IMG/VR virus record: IMGVR_UViG_3300050821_009242
Location: 1 to 39,971 of that record
DNA length: 39,971 bases
Source: a virus
Strand: one strand, 5' to 3'
Part shown: piece by piece, positions 13,421 through 21,528 of the stretch
Numbering within the stretch: position 1 is the first letter of the stretch
Layout of the letters: each line of letters starts with the position of its first letter
Position numbers and translations under genes: made by a program
Notes under the pieces: model-generated
Database searches by the model: none
Seen by the model: only the letters and a program-made list of their open reading frames with translations
Told to the model about the DNA's origin: nothing

Positions 13421-13903
13421 ATGGCAGCGATACTAGAACTTAAATGCGCGGCTCACGGTGAGTTTGAATCGACCGAATTAGCCTGCCCGCACGGCTGCCC
13501 GAAACGATTTGTGGTGCAGGAGTTTCGCACCCCCAATGCGATTCACGACGGCAAGACCGCCTTCACCGACCGCACGTTGCGCGGCCTAGCGGATTCCGTG
13601 GGCCTGACCGATATGCGCAACGACAAGGACGGCTCCTCGGTGATGGCGAATCAGCGTTCCACCACGCCGAAGGGAATGGACTTTCGTCCAAAGTGGGTGG
13701 ATATCCCGCACGCCTCGCCAGGCTGGTCGCAACGTGAGGAGCGCTCCCCGGTAGTGACGCCTCAAGAGATCGGCGGCATGACGGGCGCGAATGTGATCGA
13801 TGAGTTCAAACGCCAAGGCATAAACTTACCCGGCCCCACGCTCGAGGCCTCGGCGAAAGCTGGGCTGCTGGTCGGTCGCGCCTCGCGTGAGTCCTTAGAG
13901 TGA
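13421..13903 (+). CDS. Zinc-ribbon hypothetical protein between TerL and portal
   Basis: The protein has 160 residues. The N-terminus has a compact C/H cluster (CAAHGEF and CPHGCPKRF, within residues ~9-30), a likely zinc ribbon. The rest is polar and probably extended, with RPKWVDIPHASPGWSQREE and a helical end. Its place between terminase and portal suggests a head or packaging accessory, but I cannot name it. The stop is coupled to the portal start as GTGA. Confidence 0.78.
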   Translation: MAAILELKCAAHGEFESTELACPHGCPKRFVVQEFRTPNAIHDGKTAFTDRTLRGLADSVGLTDMRNDKDGSSVMANQRSTTPKGMDFRPKWVDIPHASPGWSQREERSPVVTPQEIGGMTGANVIDEFKRQGINLPGPTLEASAKAGLLVGRASRESLE

Positions 13904-15555
13904 TCATCCCAAACTCTCCGCCCGAGGCCTATCAGTTCTACATGGACACCATGCGCAAGTGCATGCAGTCCAGAGCCGAGAGGCGCGCGCGCTATAACAC
14001 GCTGCGCATGTACTACGCCTATGGCGCGGACCCAGGAACCACGCAAGGGCCGGTGTACAACAAGATTTTCTCAAGCGTCGATCAAATAGCCTCCTTCATG
14101 TATTCCCAAGAGACCACGCGCTTCACCATCGAGTTAGGCGAATCGGTGTCGACCGATACTAAAGTCGGCGAGACGCGCAAGATTCCGGCGATTAAGCAAT
14201 CGCTGGCGAAGGAGTGGAACGCATCCAACACCGACATCGTGTTTGGGAGTTGCGTGCTGTGGTCCTTCGCGTTGGGCTCGATGTTCATCAAGACCATCCC
14301 AGGCACGCAAGGCGCGATCCTCCCCGGAGTCGTCGACCCGGAGGACCTCGCGGTGTTGCGCGAGGATGTCATGGGCCTGCACAACCAGGAAGCGTTCGTG
14401 CACTCCTACTACATCAGCCACAGCCAGCTCGCCAATGAGTTGACCTTAGGGGAGCATAAGCGCAAGGACGAAATACTATCGCTCGTGAAAGGGAGCCCAC
14501 GCGCGCAGCAGAACGGCGAGGGCAGCGTGTTCGATAAGATCGTGGTCTCCGCGGTTACTCCTAATATTGTGGGATCACTTCGCGGCGGCATGTGGGCCAA
14601 CATGACGCAGTACGCGCGCGCCAAGGTCGCAGAGCCTTTGGTGGAAATGTCGGAGCTTTATATCTTCGATGATTCGCTCGATGACTATCGCATCGTTACC
14701 TTGGCGCAGCCGAATGAGTTGATCTGGGATCGGCCGCTATCGCGCATGTTTTTGAAGAACGAGTTGCCGTTCGTGCAGATTTGCCCCTCGCCCAATCCGC
14801 ATTACTTCTTCGGAGACTCGGAGGTCGAGCGCTTGATACCGCTGCAGGAGAAGTTGAATCGTAGACTTGAGGAAATCGAGCACCTACTCGAATTGCAGGC
14901 CAAGCCGCCAAAGAGCGCGAGCGGCTATAACTCACCGATCGATGAAATCGCGCTCGCGATGGATACGCCCAATGGCTTGGTCAACACCGACATGCCGGGC
15001 GCGAAGATGGACGTGCACAGCCCGCAAATACCGGATGATCTGTACCGCGAGGTGCACGAGATAATTGCGATGTTCGAGGATGTCATCGGCTTAACAAGCG
15101 TGAATCAGGGCCGCGGCGAAGCCGGGGTGCGCTCCCAAGGCCACGCCGCGCAGCTATCGCGATTAGGTTCCGCCCGCATCAAGAAGCGCGCGCTCGTGAT
15201 CGAGGATTCCTTGGAAAAACTCGCGACGCTCTACGTGCAGATCAAGCGCCGCTACGATAAGCGCCGCATGCGCGCTACAGAAGGCGAGGAATTTATCGCA
15301 GCGCAGTTCACGGATGACTTCATTGCGAAGGTCGACGCGCACTCAAACTCCCCCATTTTCATGGAGGATCAGACGGCGCTAGCGTTCAAGTTATTCGAGG
15401 TCAAAGCCATCGACCGGGACGAGCTCTTGGATTTGGTCGAAGTGCCGATGCGCGAGTTGCTAAAGGAGCGCTTAAAGAGCAAAATCGAACCCGCCGAAGC
15501 GGCCAACGCGGCAGAGGAACGAAAGCTTCGCATGCTACACGGTGGAAAGAAGTGA
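13900..15555 (+). CDS. Portal protein
   Basis: The 551-residue protein follows TerL and precedes scaffold and capsid, the standard portal position. Features include an N-terminal helix, YNKIFSSVDQIASFMYSQE, a central wing with PNPHYFFGDSEVERLIPLQE, LNRRLEEIEHLLELQAKPP and a stem region IIAMFEDVIGLTSVNQGRGE leading to long C-terminal helices. It should form the dodecameric ring through which DNA is packaged and the short tail attaches. GTG 13900 overlaps the upstream stop as GTGA. Confidence 0.88.
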   Translation: MIIPNSPPEAYQFYMDTMRKCMQSRAERRARYNTLRMYYAYGADPGTTQGPVYNKIFSSVDQIASFMYSQETTRFTIELGESVSTDTKVGETRKIPAIKQSLAKEWNASNTDIVFGSCVLWSFALGSMFIKTIPGTQGAILPGVVDPEDLAVLREDVMGLHNQEAFVHSYYISHSQLANELTLGEHKRKDEILSLVKGSPRAQQNGEGSVFDKIVVSAVTPNIVGSLRGGMWANMTQYARAKVAEPLVEMSELYIFDDSLDDYRIVTLAQPNELIWDRPLSRMFLKNELPFVQICPSPNPHYFFGDSEVERLIPLQEKLNRRLEEIEHLLELQAKPPKSASGYNSPIDEIALAMDTPNGLVNTDMPGAKMDVHSPQIPDDLYREVHEIIAMFEDVIGLTSVNQGRGEAGVRSQGHAAQLSRLGSARIKKRALVIEDSLEKLATLYVQIKRRYDKRRMRATEGEEFIAAQFTDDFIAKVDAHSNSPIFMEDQTALAFKLFEVKAIDRDELLDLVEVPMRELLKERLKSKIEPAEAANAAEERKLRMLHGGKK

Positions 15556-15593
15556 CACATCGAAAAGGACATCGGCGCCGGATGCGTCGGTAA
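15552..15593 (+). CDS. Tiny basic peptide MTHRKGHRRRMRR (candidate)
   Basis: A 13-codon reading starts at GTG 15552 and overlaps the portal stop as GTGA, with GGTGG in the portal end as a possible ribosome site. Eight of 13 residues are Arg or Lys, plus two His. It parallels a second tiny basic peptide 94 bp downstream. It may be a protamine-like or regulatory peptide, or a chance reading in a Arg-codon-rich region; the coupling is the main support. Confidence 0.4.
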   Translation: MTHRKGHRRRMRR

Positions 15594-15595
15594 GG

Positions 15596-15639
15596 TTAGC
15601 GCTCCCTCAAGGAGCCTATCGCTAGGACGTAAGAGCGTC
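15596..15639 (+). promoter_or_regulatory. Hairpin-rich leader between portal and the 12-residue peptide
   Basis: TTAGCG (15596-15601) can pair with CGCTAG (15620-15625) around an inner CTCC-CTCAA-GGAG stem-loop (15602-15614). Next comes GACG (15626-15629) pairing with CGTC (15636-15639). The stems end ahead of the AAGGAG site of the next small reading frame. This could be a cis-regulatory RNA or an mRNA-processing structure. Confidence 0.45.
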
Positions 15640-15686
15640 TCGAGCGAGGTGATAAGGCCACGGTCTTTAACTTGAAGGAGATTCCC

Positions 15687-15725
15687 ATGGCCAAGCGTGG
15701 TCGGCGCGGCAAACACAAGCGCTAG
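15687..15725 (+). CDS. Tiny basic peptide MAKRGRRGKHKR
   Basis: A 12-codon gene with an excellent AAGGAG site six bases before its ATG, ending TAG six bases before an intrinsic terminator. Eight of 12 residues are Lys/Arg/His and three are Gly. The strong translation signal in otherwise noncoding DNA argues that it is translated. It may be a leader peptide coupling ribosome position to the terminator, or a DNA- or RNA-binding mini-protein packaged with the head. Confidence 0.65.
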   Translation: MAKRGRRGKHKR

Positions 15726-15731
15726 AAATGA

Positions 15732-15760
15732 CAGCCCCCACTTGCGGGGCTGTTTTCTTT
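15732..15760 (+). terminator. Intrinsic terminator after portal / tiny peptide
   Basis: Perfect 7-bp GC stem CAGCCCC (15732-15738) and GGGGCTG (15746-15752), a 7-nt loop, then TTTTCTTT. It would separate TerL/portal transcription from scaffold and capsid, unless read-through or attenuation occurs. Confidence 0.85.
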
Positions 15761-15779
15761 GGGGCAAACTCAAGCGCAA

Positions 15780-16205
15780 ATGGCAATCACCCCTCCGCCG
15801 CCAGGCGCGCCCCCCGTCCCCGGATCAGCTCCGGCCGGTGCGCCGCCGATGCCTGGAGCACCGGGGCCCGTCGAGAACGCGCCGCGCGGCGCGCCGATGA
15901 TGACCCCGCAAGTACCGGCCGGCGAGATGGAGGAAGCCAAGGTGCAAGTCACCATGGCCCTGAAAGTTCTCACCAAGGCACTCGCGGTTTTCGGCCCCTC
16001 GAACCCTAAAGGTCACGCGCTACTCTCGGCGATCAAGACGCTCGCCAAGACCTTCGGCAAGGACGAGGAATCCACGGAAGAGTTGCAACCGGCCGCGATA
16101 AAGCAGATGCTCGCAGGCCTAGGGGGACCTGGCACACCGCCGGGACCGCCAGGAGCGCCGCCGGGCGCGCCACCCGGACCACAAGCGCCGCCGATGGCGG
16201 CCTGA
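15780..16205 (+). CDS. Pro/Gly-rich low-complexity protein
   Basis: The protein has 141 residues. The ATG at 15780 is chosen because the longer TTG start at 15759 lies in the terminator T-run. The N- and C-terminal parts are Pro/Gly/Ala-rich, with collagen-like PPG repeats at the end (GAPPGAPPGP). The central ~65 residues form an ordinary helical domain (KVQVTMALKVLTKALAVFG). Between portal and scaffold it may be a minor head protein or assembly factor; I recognise no family. Confidence 0.75.
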   Translation: MAITPPPPGAPPVPGSAPAGAPPMPGAPGPVENAPRGAPMMTPQVPAGEMEEAKVQVTMALKVLTKALAVFGPSNPKGHALLSAIKTLAKTFGKDEESTEELQPAAIKQMLAGLGGPGTPPGPPGAPPGAPPGPQAPPMAA

Positions 16206-16219
16206 AAGAGGATCGACAC

Positions 16220-16447
16220 ATGCCAGGCACGCGACTTTTCAAACCGAACGAATCTTTGAGCGTTCCCGACCTTCAGAACAACACGAAGGATCGCGGCATG
16301 TTCGTGGTTCCGCCGACGTACGCGGAACTCGGCGGCCTGTCGAGTGCGGACAAGACCGGCATCTTCCAGAACGCCGCGAAGATCCGCACGCCCGAGGGCA
16401 CGCAGAACAAGGTGCCGGAGACGACCACGGCGAGTAAATCCGCTTGA
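16220..16447 (+). CDS. Small head-region protein, 75 residues
   Basis: An AGAGGA site precedes the ATG. The sequence (MPGTRLFKPNESLSVPDLQN) is polar with a short hydrophobic motif MFVVPPTYAELGGLS and a Thr/Ser-rich end. Its stop overlaps the scaffold start as TTGA. Likely a minor structural or assembly protein; function unknown. Confidence 0.75.
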   Translation: MPGTRLFKPNESLSVPDLQNNTKDRGMFVVPPTYAELGGLSSADKTGIFQNAAKIRTPEGTQNKVPETTTASKSA

Positions 16448-16944
16448 GCTTGGAAGATCTCACCTCCGAGCAACGCGCCTTCCTCGCGGCCGGTGAGCTG
16501 CTGCTGAAGAACCCCGAAGTCGCTATGGAGGCGAAGCGCCTGATCAAGAAGGTCAAGCCAGACGTGCGCTTCCAGGACTTGGAGACCCACGACTCCATCG
16601 AGGCCTCGACCAAGAAGCTTCGCGATGAGCAGGAGAAAATCCAGGAGGCCCTGAACAAAGACCGGCTGGAGCGGCAGTTCGAGTCGCAGCGCGCCAAGCT
16701 TCGCGCCGATGGCGTCGACGTCGAGGCGCTCGAAGCCTTCATGAAAGAGAACGAGCTGTACTCCTACGAGAAGGCGGCGAAGATTTTCAAGCAGGTCAAC
16801 GCCCTCGCGCCGCCCACCCCATCCTCACTGATGCAGGACATGGATCTGCCGGACGCCAAGGCGTTTTGGAAAGATCCGGTGAAGGCGGCACGTTCGGAAG
16901 CCGAGAAGTATTTCGCAGATCGCGGTATCCTACGCCGCAATTGA
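16444..16944 (+). CDS. Putative capsid scaffolding protein
   Basis: The protein has 166 residues; the TTG start is coupled to the upstream stop. It is almost entirely charged helix (KKLRDEQEKIQEALNKDRLE) with coiled-coil character, ending in a basic tail (KYFADRGILRRN). This composition, the size and the place directly before the capsid gene match podoviral scaffolding proteins, which guide prohead assembly and then leave. Assignment is by context and composition. Confidence 0.75.
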   Translation: MSLEDLTSEQRAFLAAGELLLKNPEVAMEAKRLIKKVKPDVRFQDLETHDSIEASTKKLRDEQEKIQEALNKDRLERQFESQRAKLRADGVDVEALEAFMKENELYSYEKAAKIFKQVNALAPPTPSSLMQDMDLPDAKAFWKDPVKAARSEAEKYFADRGILRRN

Positions 16945-16978
16945 TGGTTGATTTTTAAGGTTAGGCCACTGGTTTTCC

Positions 16979-17005
16979 GACACCTAGTTCGGGGATGTTG
17001 GTGTC
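16979..17005 (+). promoter_or_regulatory. Hairpin in the capsid gene leader
   Basis: GACACC (16979-16984) pairs with GGTGTC (17000-17005), ending three bases before the capsid ATG at 17009. No clear Shine-Dalgarno site is free. The stem could protect the mRNA 5' end or modulate initiation. Confidence 0.4.
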
Positions 17006-17008
17006 AAT

Positions 17009-18019
17009 ATGCCCGTCTATGGCAGTGGTATAGTCCCCGCCGCTGGTGCAGTTCAAGCAGAGCTCACAGCACTCACCCGTCGCGCGTTCATCCCGAAGAT
17101 GTACGTGCAGATCTACAACACGTGCCCGGCCTTGGCGGCCCTGTTCGCGCACAGCCAGACCGCTTACGGCGGCGTCTCAAGCGTGACGGCTCCGGTGCAG
17201 GGCGCACCGTACGTCAACACGAGCCAGACAGACTATTCCGGCACCTTCGCGCAGCCGGCGCAGCAGCAAGGCGCGTTCCCGGCCGAGTTCAACTTGAAGG
17301 CCTCGATCACGCCGATCCCCTTCTACGGCATGGAAGCGGCATTGCAGTTCAACCACGCGGTGATCCCGATCGTGGAAGCCCGCATGAATGACTCGGTGGC
17401 GAGTCAGCGCGACTTTTTAGGCAACGCGCTCTACAACAATTTCTCGAACAATCTGCAGATGATCGGCTTTCCAGGAGCGATCGATGACGGCACGAACTTG
17501 GTCACGTACGGCAACATCAACCGTACCGCGAATACGTGGTGGCAGTCGAAAGTCTACGCGGCAGGTTCTGTCGCTCCGACGCGCAAGCTGGTATTCCAGT
17601 ACACGGTCGGCGTCAATAAGAACGGCGCCGAGATGCCGACCTTCGGCCTGATGGGCTTCGGCACCTTTGCGAACCTCGCGAATGATTTCATCGGCAATGA
17701 GTCGTATCAGATTCAGCCCGGCATGGGGTTTGACTCGGACGCCGACCGGCCGCGCGCCGCTTTTCGCGCACTCGATGTCGGCGGCGTGCCAATCTACGGG
17801 GACCCGTACTGTCCGGAAGGCATCCTGTACCTGATCAACGCCAACTACATCAACCTGTACGTGCACGAGCAGGCGGCCTTCTCCTTCACCGGGTTCGAGT
17901 CGCTACTCTCCAACTACCAGTTGGGGTACATTGGCGCGGTGCTCACCCTGTGCGAACTCGTCAACGTCAAGCCTAGGGCGCACGGCCGCGTCTCCGGCTT
18001 CACCTTCCTGACCATCTAG
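17009..18019 (+). CDS. Major capsid protein
   Basis: The protein has 336 residues. Position after the scaffold and before head-completion genes, length, and many beta-type segments rich in Asn, Tyr, Phe and Gly (FNHAVIPIVEARMNDSVASQ, IPIYGDPYCPEGILYLINAN) fit an HK97-fold podoviral capsid protein. It should form the icosahedral shell. No N-terminal propeptide is evident. The start is the first ATG after the leader hairpin. Confidence 0.85.
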   Translation: MPVYGSGIVPAAGAVQAELTALTRRAFIPKMYVQIYNTCPALAALFAHSQTAYGGVSSVTAPVQGAPYVNTSQTDYSGTFAQPAQQQGAFPAEFNLKASITPIPFYGMEAALQFNHAVIPIVEARMNDSVASQRDFLGNALYNNFSNNLQMIGFPGAIDDGTNLVTYGNINRTANTWWQSKVYAAGSVAPTRKLVFQYTVGVNKNGAEMPTFGLMGFGTFANLANDFIGNESYQIQPGMGFDSDADRPRAAFRALDVGGVPIYGDPYCPEGILYLINANYINLYVHEQAAFSFTGFESLLSNYQLGYIGAVLTLCELVNVKPRAHGRVSGFTFLTI

Positions 18020-18031
18020 GAGCCTGCAGCA

Positions 18032-18712
18032 ATGTCAGACATTCGACTACCAGTTGCCGGCTCGGACTTCTTCCCTGAGCAGACCATCGCGCAGTTTGTG
18101 ATCCCAGCGGGCGTCGGGGCGACCTTCGCGGCGGCGAACAACATCGGCACGATCACGTTCAACGCCGCGCACGGGCTCACCTTGAATCCGGCCGCGAACG
18201 TGCCGCCGAATTACTACATCAGCTTCGGCGGATCGACCTCTGGACTCACCGGCACCGGCATCCTGGTCGGCAACGTGTTTAGGATTCTGACGATCCCCTC
18301 GACCACCGCGATCACGATCTACACCACGATCACGGCGGCTACAGTCACGTCCTTGACCGGCATTCCGGTGTTCTATCCCTGGCTACAGCCCTCGCAGCAG
18401 TCGGGATTCGCAGGCGGCCCCACGCAGACGATTGCTACCGTGGTCACGCCGTTCGCGCCTGGGTACCTGCAGGGTGCTGCCATGAATTTCTCACTTGGCG
18501 CCAACTGCGTCATTCAGTACTGCCCGGCGCAGAATGCGGTGATTTTGGATGCGGCCAGCACCACGGCCTTAGGGGGAACGCCGGCGGTGGCGCCCGTGTA
18601 TCGCACGATCGCGGCGGCCTCGACCGCGAATCAGATGTGGCTCGCGCCGCCCAACATGGGCATCTTCGCGAGCGGCACCACGGCGAACAGCTTCTTCTCG
18701 CAGATCCAGTAA
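18032..18712 (+). CDS. Putative head decoration or head-associated protein
   Basis: The protein has 226 residues and follows the capsid gene by 12 bp with a GGAG site. It is rich in Thr, Ala, Gly and Ile with alternating beta pattern (ITIYTTITAATVTSLTGIPV) and few charges, typical of exposed virion beta-domains. A decoration or cement role is inferred from position and composition; other minor head proteins are possible. Confidence 0.7.
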   Translation: MSDIRLPVAGSDFFPEQTIAQFVIPAGVGATFAAANNIGTITFNAAHGLTLNPAANVPPNYYISFGGSTSGLTGTGILVGNVFRILTIPSTTAITIYTTITAATVTSLTGIPVFYPWLQPSQQSGFAGGPTQTIATVVTPFAPGYLQGAAMNFSLGANCVIQYCPAQNAVILDAASTTALGGTPAVAPVYRTIAAASTANQMWLAPPNMGIFASGTTANSFFSQIQ

Positions 18713-18829
18713 ATGGCGGGACGCATCACACCCACGACTCGCCCGACTTTCAGGCCGCCGCCGCAGCGCACGGCGCCAAGTCCGGTGCGTCCGGTGGGGC
18801 GCCCCTTTTCCCGTCCATCCTCGAGGTAA
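18713..18829 (+). CDS. Tiny Pro/Arg-rich protein, 38 residues
   Basis: ATG 18713 directly follows the upstream TAA and the frame runs to TAA 18827. The product (MAGRITPTTRPTFRPPPQRT...) is almost only Pro, Arg, Ser and Thr, so intrinsically disordered and basic. It fills the only gap between two head genes, and the next gene's GAGG site lies at its end. Either a real basic virion peptide or a spacer read by re-initiation. Confidence 0.5.
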   Translation: MAGRITPTTRPTFRPPPQRTAPSPVRPVGRPFSRPSSR

Positions 18830-18832
18830 TCC

Positions 18833-19330
18833 ATGGCCACACTGTCTTTGAATCAACCGCAAGCTTCAGGCGAGCCAAAAGCGCCGGAGCCCAAGATCGT
18901 CCCCTTCGTCGGCGGCGATGTGTTCAACCCGGCCGACTGGGTGCGCGTCACCAACAACGACTGGCATTCGGTGTTGGGTAAGGGCGAGAAGCAGCGCAAG
19001 GAGATCCGCGGCCGCTTCGCGGGTAAGGAGTACGTGTTCCCGTACGGCGAGGCTGTTAATGTGCACCTGGAGGTCGCGAAGCACATCTTCGGCCTTGGGA
19101 GCGATGACAAGTCCGCCGCGCTCGCGCGCTTAGGGTGGGTGAAGACTTCCGATGAGTACGAGGAAGCCATCGAGCGCCTCAAGAATATTCAGTTTGACGA
19201 CTTGCCGGAGCTGATGGAAGCTGCGCGGTTCAAGTCAGCCGATGTTGCTCACGCGAGTGGCCTCGTGAAAGGCGACGGGACGGCGGGGGCGGTTTCGGCC
19301 GCCCCCAAAGACCCGCACGCGCGGGGCTGA
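18833..19330 (+). CDS. Head-tail region hypothetical protein, 165 residues
   Basis: A GAGG site precedes the ATG. After a disordered start (SLNQPQASGEPKAPEPK), a mixed domain with FNPADWVRVTNNDWHSVLGK and GKEYVFPYGEAVNVHLEVAK lies in the middle. A helical part and an Ala/Gly-rich tail follow. It precedes the adaptor gene, so head completion is plausible; no family recognised. Confidence 0.75.
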   Translation: MATLSLNQPQASGEPKAPEPKIVPFVGGDVFNPADWVRVTNNDWHSVLGKGEKQRKEIRGRFAGKEYVFPYGEAVNVHLEVAKHIFGLGSDDKSAALARLGWVKTSDEYEEAIERLKNIQFDDLPELMEAARFKSADVAHASGLVKGDGTAGAVSAAPKDPHARG

Positions 19331-19333
19331 TAT

Positions 19334-19975
19334 GTGGGCGCGCTCGTTACCTATCAGACGCAAGTGCAGCGGCTGCTGCACGACACGTCGGGGAACTTCT
19401 GGCCACTCCCTGAGCTGACCGACTACATCAACGAGGCGCGCAACCGTGTTGCGCAAGACACCAAGTGCCTGCGCCAGCTCGTCACCTCGATCACGCTGCC
19501 CAATGCGCAGGAGACCTACAACCCGCAAGTTCTGATCCCCGCTCCCTTAGGAGCCCTGGTGATCGATGTGATGGCGATCACGATTTATTGGGGCAACACG
19601 CGCCGAAAATTGTTCTATAACGCCTTCACCGAGTTCGACGCGCAGTATCGCTACTGGCAGCAGTTGCAGAGCATCCCGGAGGCCTATACGCGCATGAGCC
19701 CGACGCTCGTGTTCATAGGTCCCATTCCGGATCAGAACTATATCTCCGATTGGGAAGTCGCGGTAAATCCCACGGCACTCACCACCGATTCGATGGCCGA
19801 TCAGTTGCCGCTGCCCTTCACCGAGGCGGTGCAGTACTACGCCTGCTATAAGGCCAAATTCAAAGAGCAGGCGATGGGCGAAGCGGAGATGTTTTTGAAG
19901 CAGTACTCGCGCAACTTATCGTGGCTGTGCCGCTCGTGGATGACCCGCATCGTGCCGTCCGCGTACTCGAGATAA
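19334..19975 (+). CDS. Head-to-tail adaptor protein (gp4/gp11-like)
   Basis: The protein has 213 residues with a GTG start. The N-terminus (LVTYQTQVQRLLHDTSGNFW, then LPELTDYINEARNRVAQDT) is the typical opening of podoviral adaptor proteins that dock under the portal. A beta-rich middle and a helical end with YYACYKAKFKEQAMGEAEMF, characteristic of this group, follow. It should join the portal ring to the tail nozzle encoded next. Confidence 0.8.
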   Translation: MGALVTYQTQVQRLLHDTSGNFWPLPELTDYINEARNRVAQDTKCLRQLVTSITLPNAQETYNPQVLIPAPLGALVIDVMAITIYWGNTRRKLFYNAFTEFDAQYRYWQQLQSIPEAYTRMSPTLVFIGPIPDQNYISDWEVAVNPTALTTDSMADQLPLPFTEAVQYYACYKAKFKEQAMGEAEMFLKQYSRNLSWLCRSWMTRIVPSAYSR

Positions 19976-19979
19976 TCCC

Positions 19980-21527
19980 TTGAGCCAGCAGCCTACCTTA
20001 AAAGAGGAAGAGCCGCGGCGCACGAAGATATTCACCAAGTTCAAAGGTGTGGTGAATAACTCGGCACGCAATGCCTTGCCTGATGAGGCGTGGTTTTACC
20101 TTGAGAACTTGCACCCCATCGGCGATGCCAACGTGCAGACGGTGCAGAACATTTCCGCCGCGCTCTTTGACTACACGACGCATATCATCTACTGGGCGCA
20201 GTACGCGAACGTCAACGGCAGCGATTACCTAATTAGTTTTTCTACCGATGGTTTTGTGTACGCCTACAATATTGGATTAGGCACTAACACGCAGATCGGC
20301 TCCGGTCTTTCGGGTTCCGGCTCGCGCATGTCGCAGTGGAAGAACACGCAGGCTCTCATCATTGATTCCAGCGGCTACTATAACTGGCCAGGCAGCGGCA
20401 CCCTCACGCTGATCTCCGGCGCTGGCGTTCCTTCGAACGGCACTGACATCGCGGTGGCCTTCGGTCGCGTGTGGATTTTGCAAGGCCGCCTGCTCACCTT
20501 TTCAGGCGCGAATGACTTCACGGCGCCAGCGTTCACGGTAGCTAATGGTGCCGGTTCCGTGGCGCTCACCGACCCCACCTTGCGCACGTACGTCACGCGC
20601 CTGCAGGCGCAGAACGGGTATCTCTACTTGATCGGGCCCACCGGCATCAACGTGATCTCGGACCTCTACGTGCCGGCTGGGGCCTCACCGCCCACGCCGC
20701 TATTCACCAATTTGAATATTCAGGCGATCATTGGGAGCGATGAACCTGGGTCGGTGTTTGCGTATAACCAGGCACTCGTGTTCGCGAATCACTCCGGTAT
20801 CTGGATGCTCTACGGCACGAATGCGCAGAAGATATCGAGCGATATCGACGGTACATGGAAGTACGTGGACTTCACGCAGTTTATCTCCGGCGGGCAGTTC
20901 GTCGACAACAACATCCTGTCGCTAGGGATGCTGATCAAGCGGTTGAACGATCCATTTTTTGGGTCCAACACGGTGCTCGCCTGCTGGAATGACAACAAGT
21001 GGTGGTTCGCTAATTTCGGCGCACTTACCTTTGTGGCGCCCGCGATCGTGAACATCAATGCGCTCACCGCCAATGAGCCTGCGCTATTTGGCTTCATCGG
21101 CAATAAGCTATATCAGTTGTTCGCAACCTTCGCGAGCTCGCCAGCCACTATCGCGATGACCCCCTTGTGGCCGATGGAGGATCAGCTCGCCGATAAGCAG
21201 TGCATTCGCGCAGGGTTTGAAGTGATCATATCGGCTTTCTCCGGCACCTTCGGCATGACGGTCGATACCACGAATTCATCGAGTCAGGCGGTGACACTTT
21301 CGACTAGCGGCAACGTGACGTGGGTGAATAATTTCTCTAACCAAGTGCAATGGCAGAATAATTTCTTGGTGTTGGTGCAGTGGTTCACCGGTCAGTATTT
21401 GCTCTATAACGCGACCGCGCCGGCCGTGTACGGCAAGTACTTGGGAGCCACGATTGCGGCATCCGCATCGATCTATCAATTAAGCTCAGTGGCGATGGAC
21501 TATAAGCTACGGGCAAGGTGGAACTGA
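19980..21527 (+). CDS. Tail nozzle / stabilisation-type protein
   Basis: The protein has 515 residues with a TTG start. The sequence is beta-rich with regularly spaced Trp/Gly/Asp motifs (FAYNQALVFANHSGIWMLYG) like the propeller of P22 gp10 and other nozzle proteins. It follows the adaptor gene and ends with a conserved-looking YKLRARWN. It probably forms the hexameric nozzle through which DNA exits. Assigned from order, size and composition. Confidence 0.7.
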   Translation: MSQQPTLKEEEPRRTKIFTKFKGVVNNSARNALPDEAWFYLENLHPIGDANVQTVQNISAALFDYTTHIIYWAQYANVNGSDYLISFSTDGFVYAYNIGLGTNTQIGSGLSGSGSRMSQWKNTQALIIDSSGYYNWPGSGTLTLISGAGVPSNGTDIAVAFGRVWILQGRLLTFSGANDFTAPAFTVANGAGSVALTDPTLRTYVTRLQAQNGYLYLIGPTGINVISDLYVPAGASPPTPLFTNLNIQAIIGSDEPGSVFAYNQALVFANHSGIWMLYGTNAQKISSDIDGTWKYVDFTQFISGGQFVDNNILSLGMLIKRLNDPFFGSNTVLACWNDNKWWFANFGALTFVAPAIVNINALTANEPALFGFIGNKLYQLFATFASSPATIAMTPLWPMEDQLADKQCIRAGFEVIISAFSGTFGMTVDTTNSSSQAVTLSTSGNVTWVNNFSNQVQWQNNFLVLVQWFTGQYLLYNATAPAVYGKYLGATIAASASIYQLSSVAMDYKLRARWN

Positions 21528-21528
21528 A

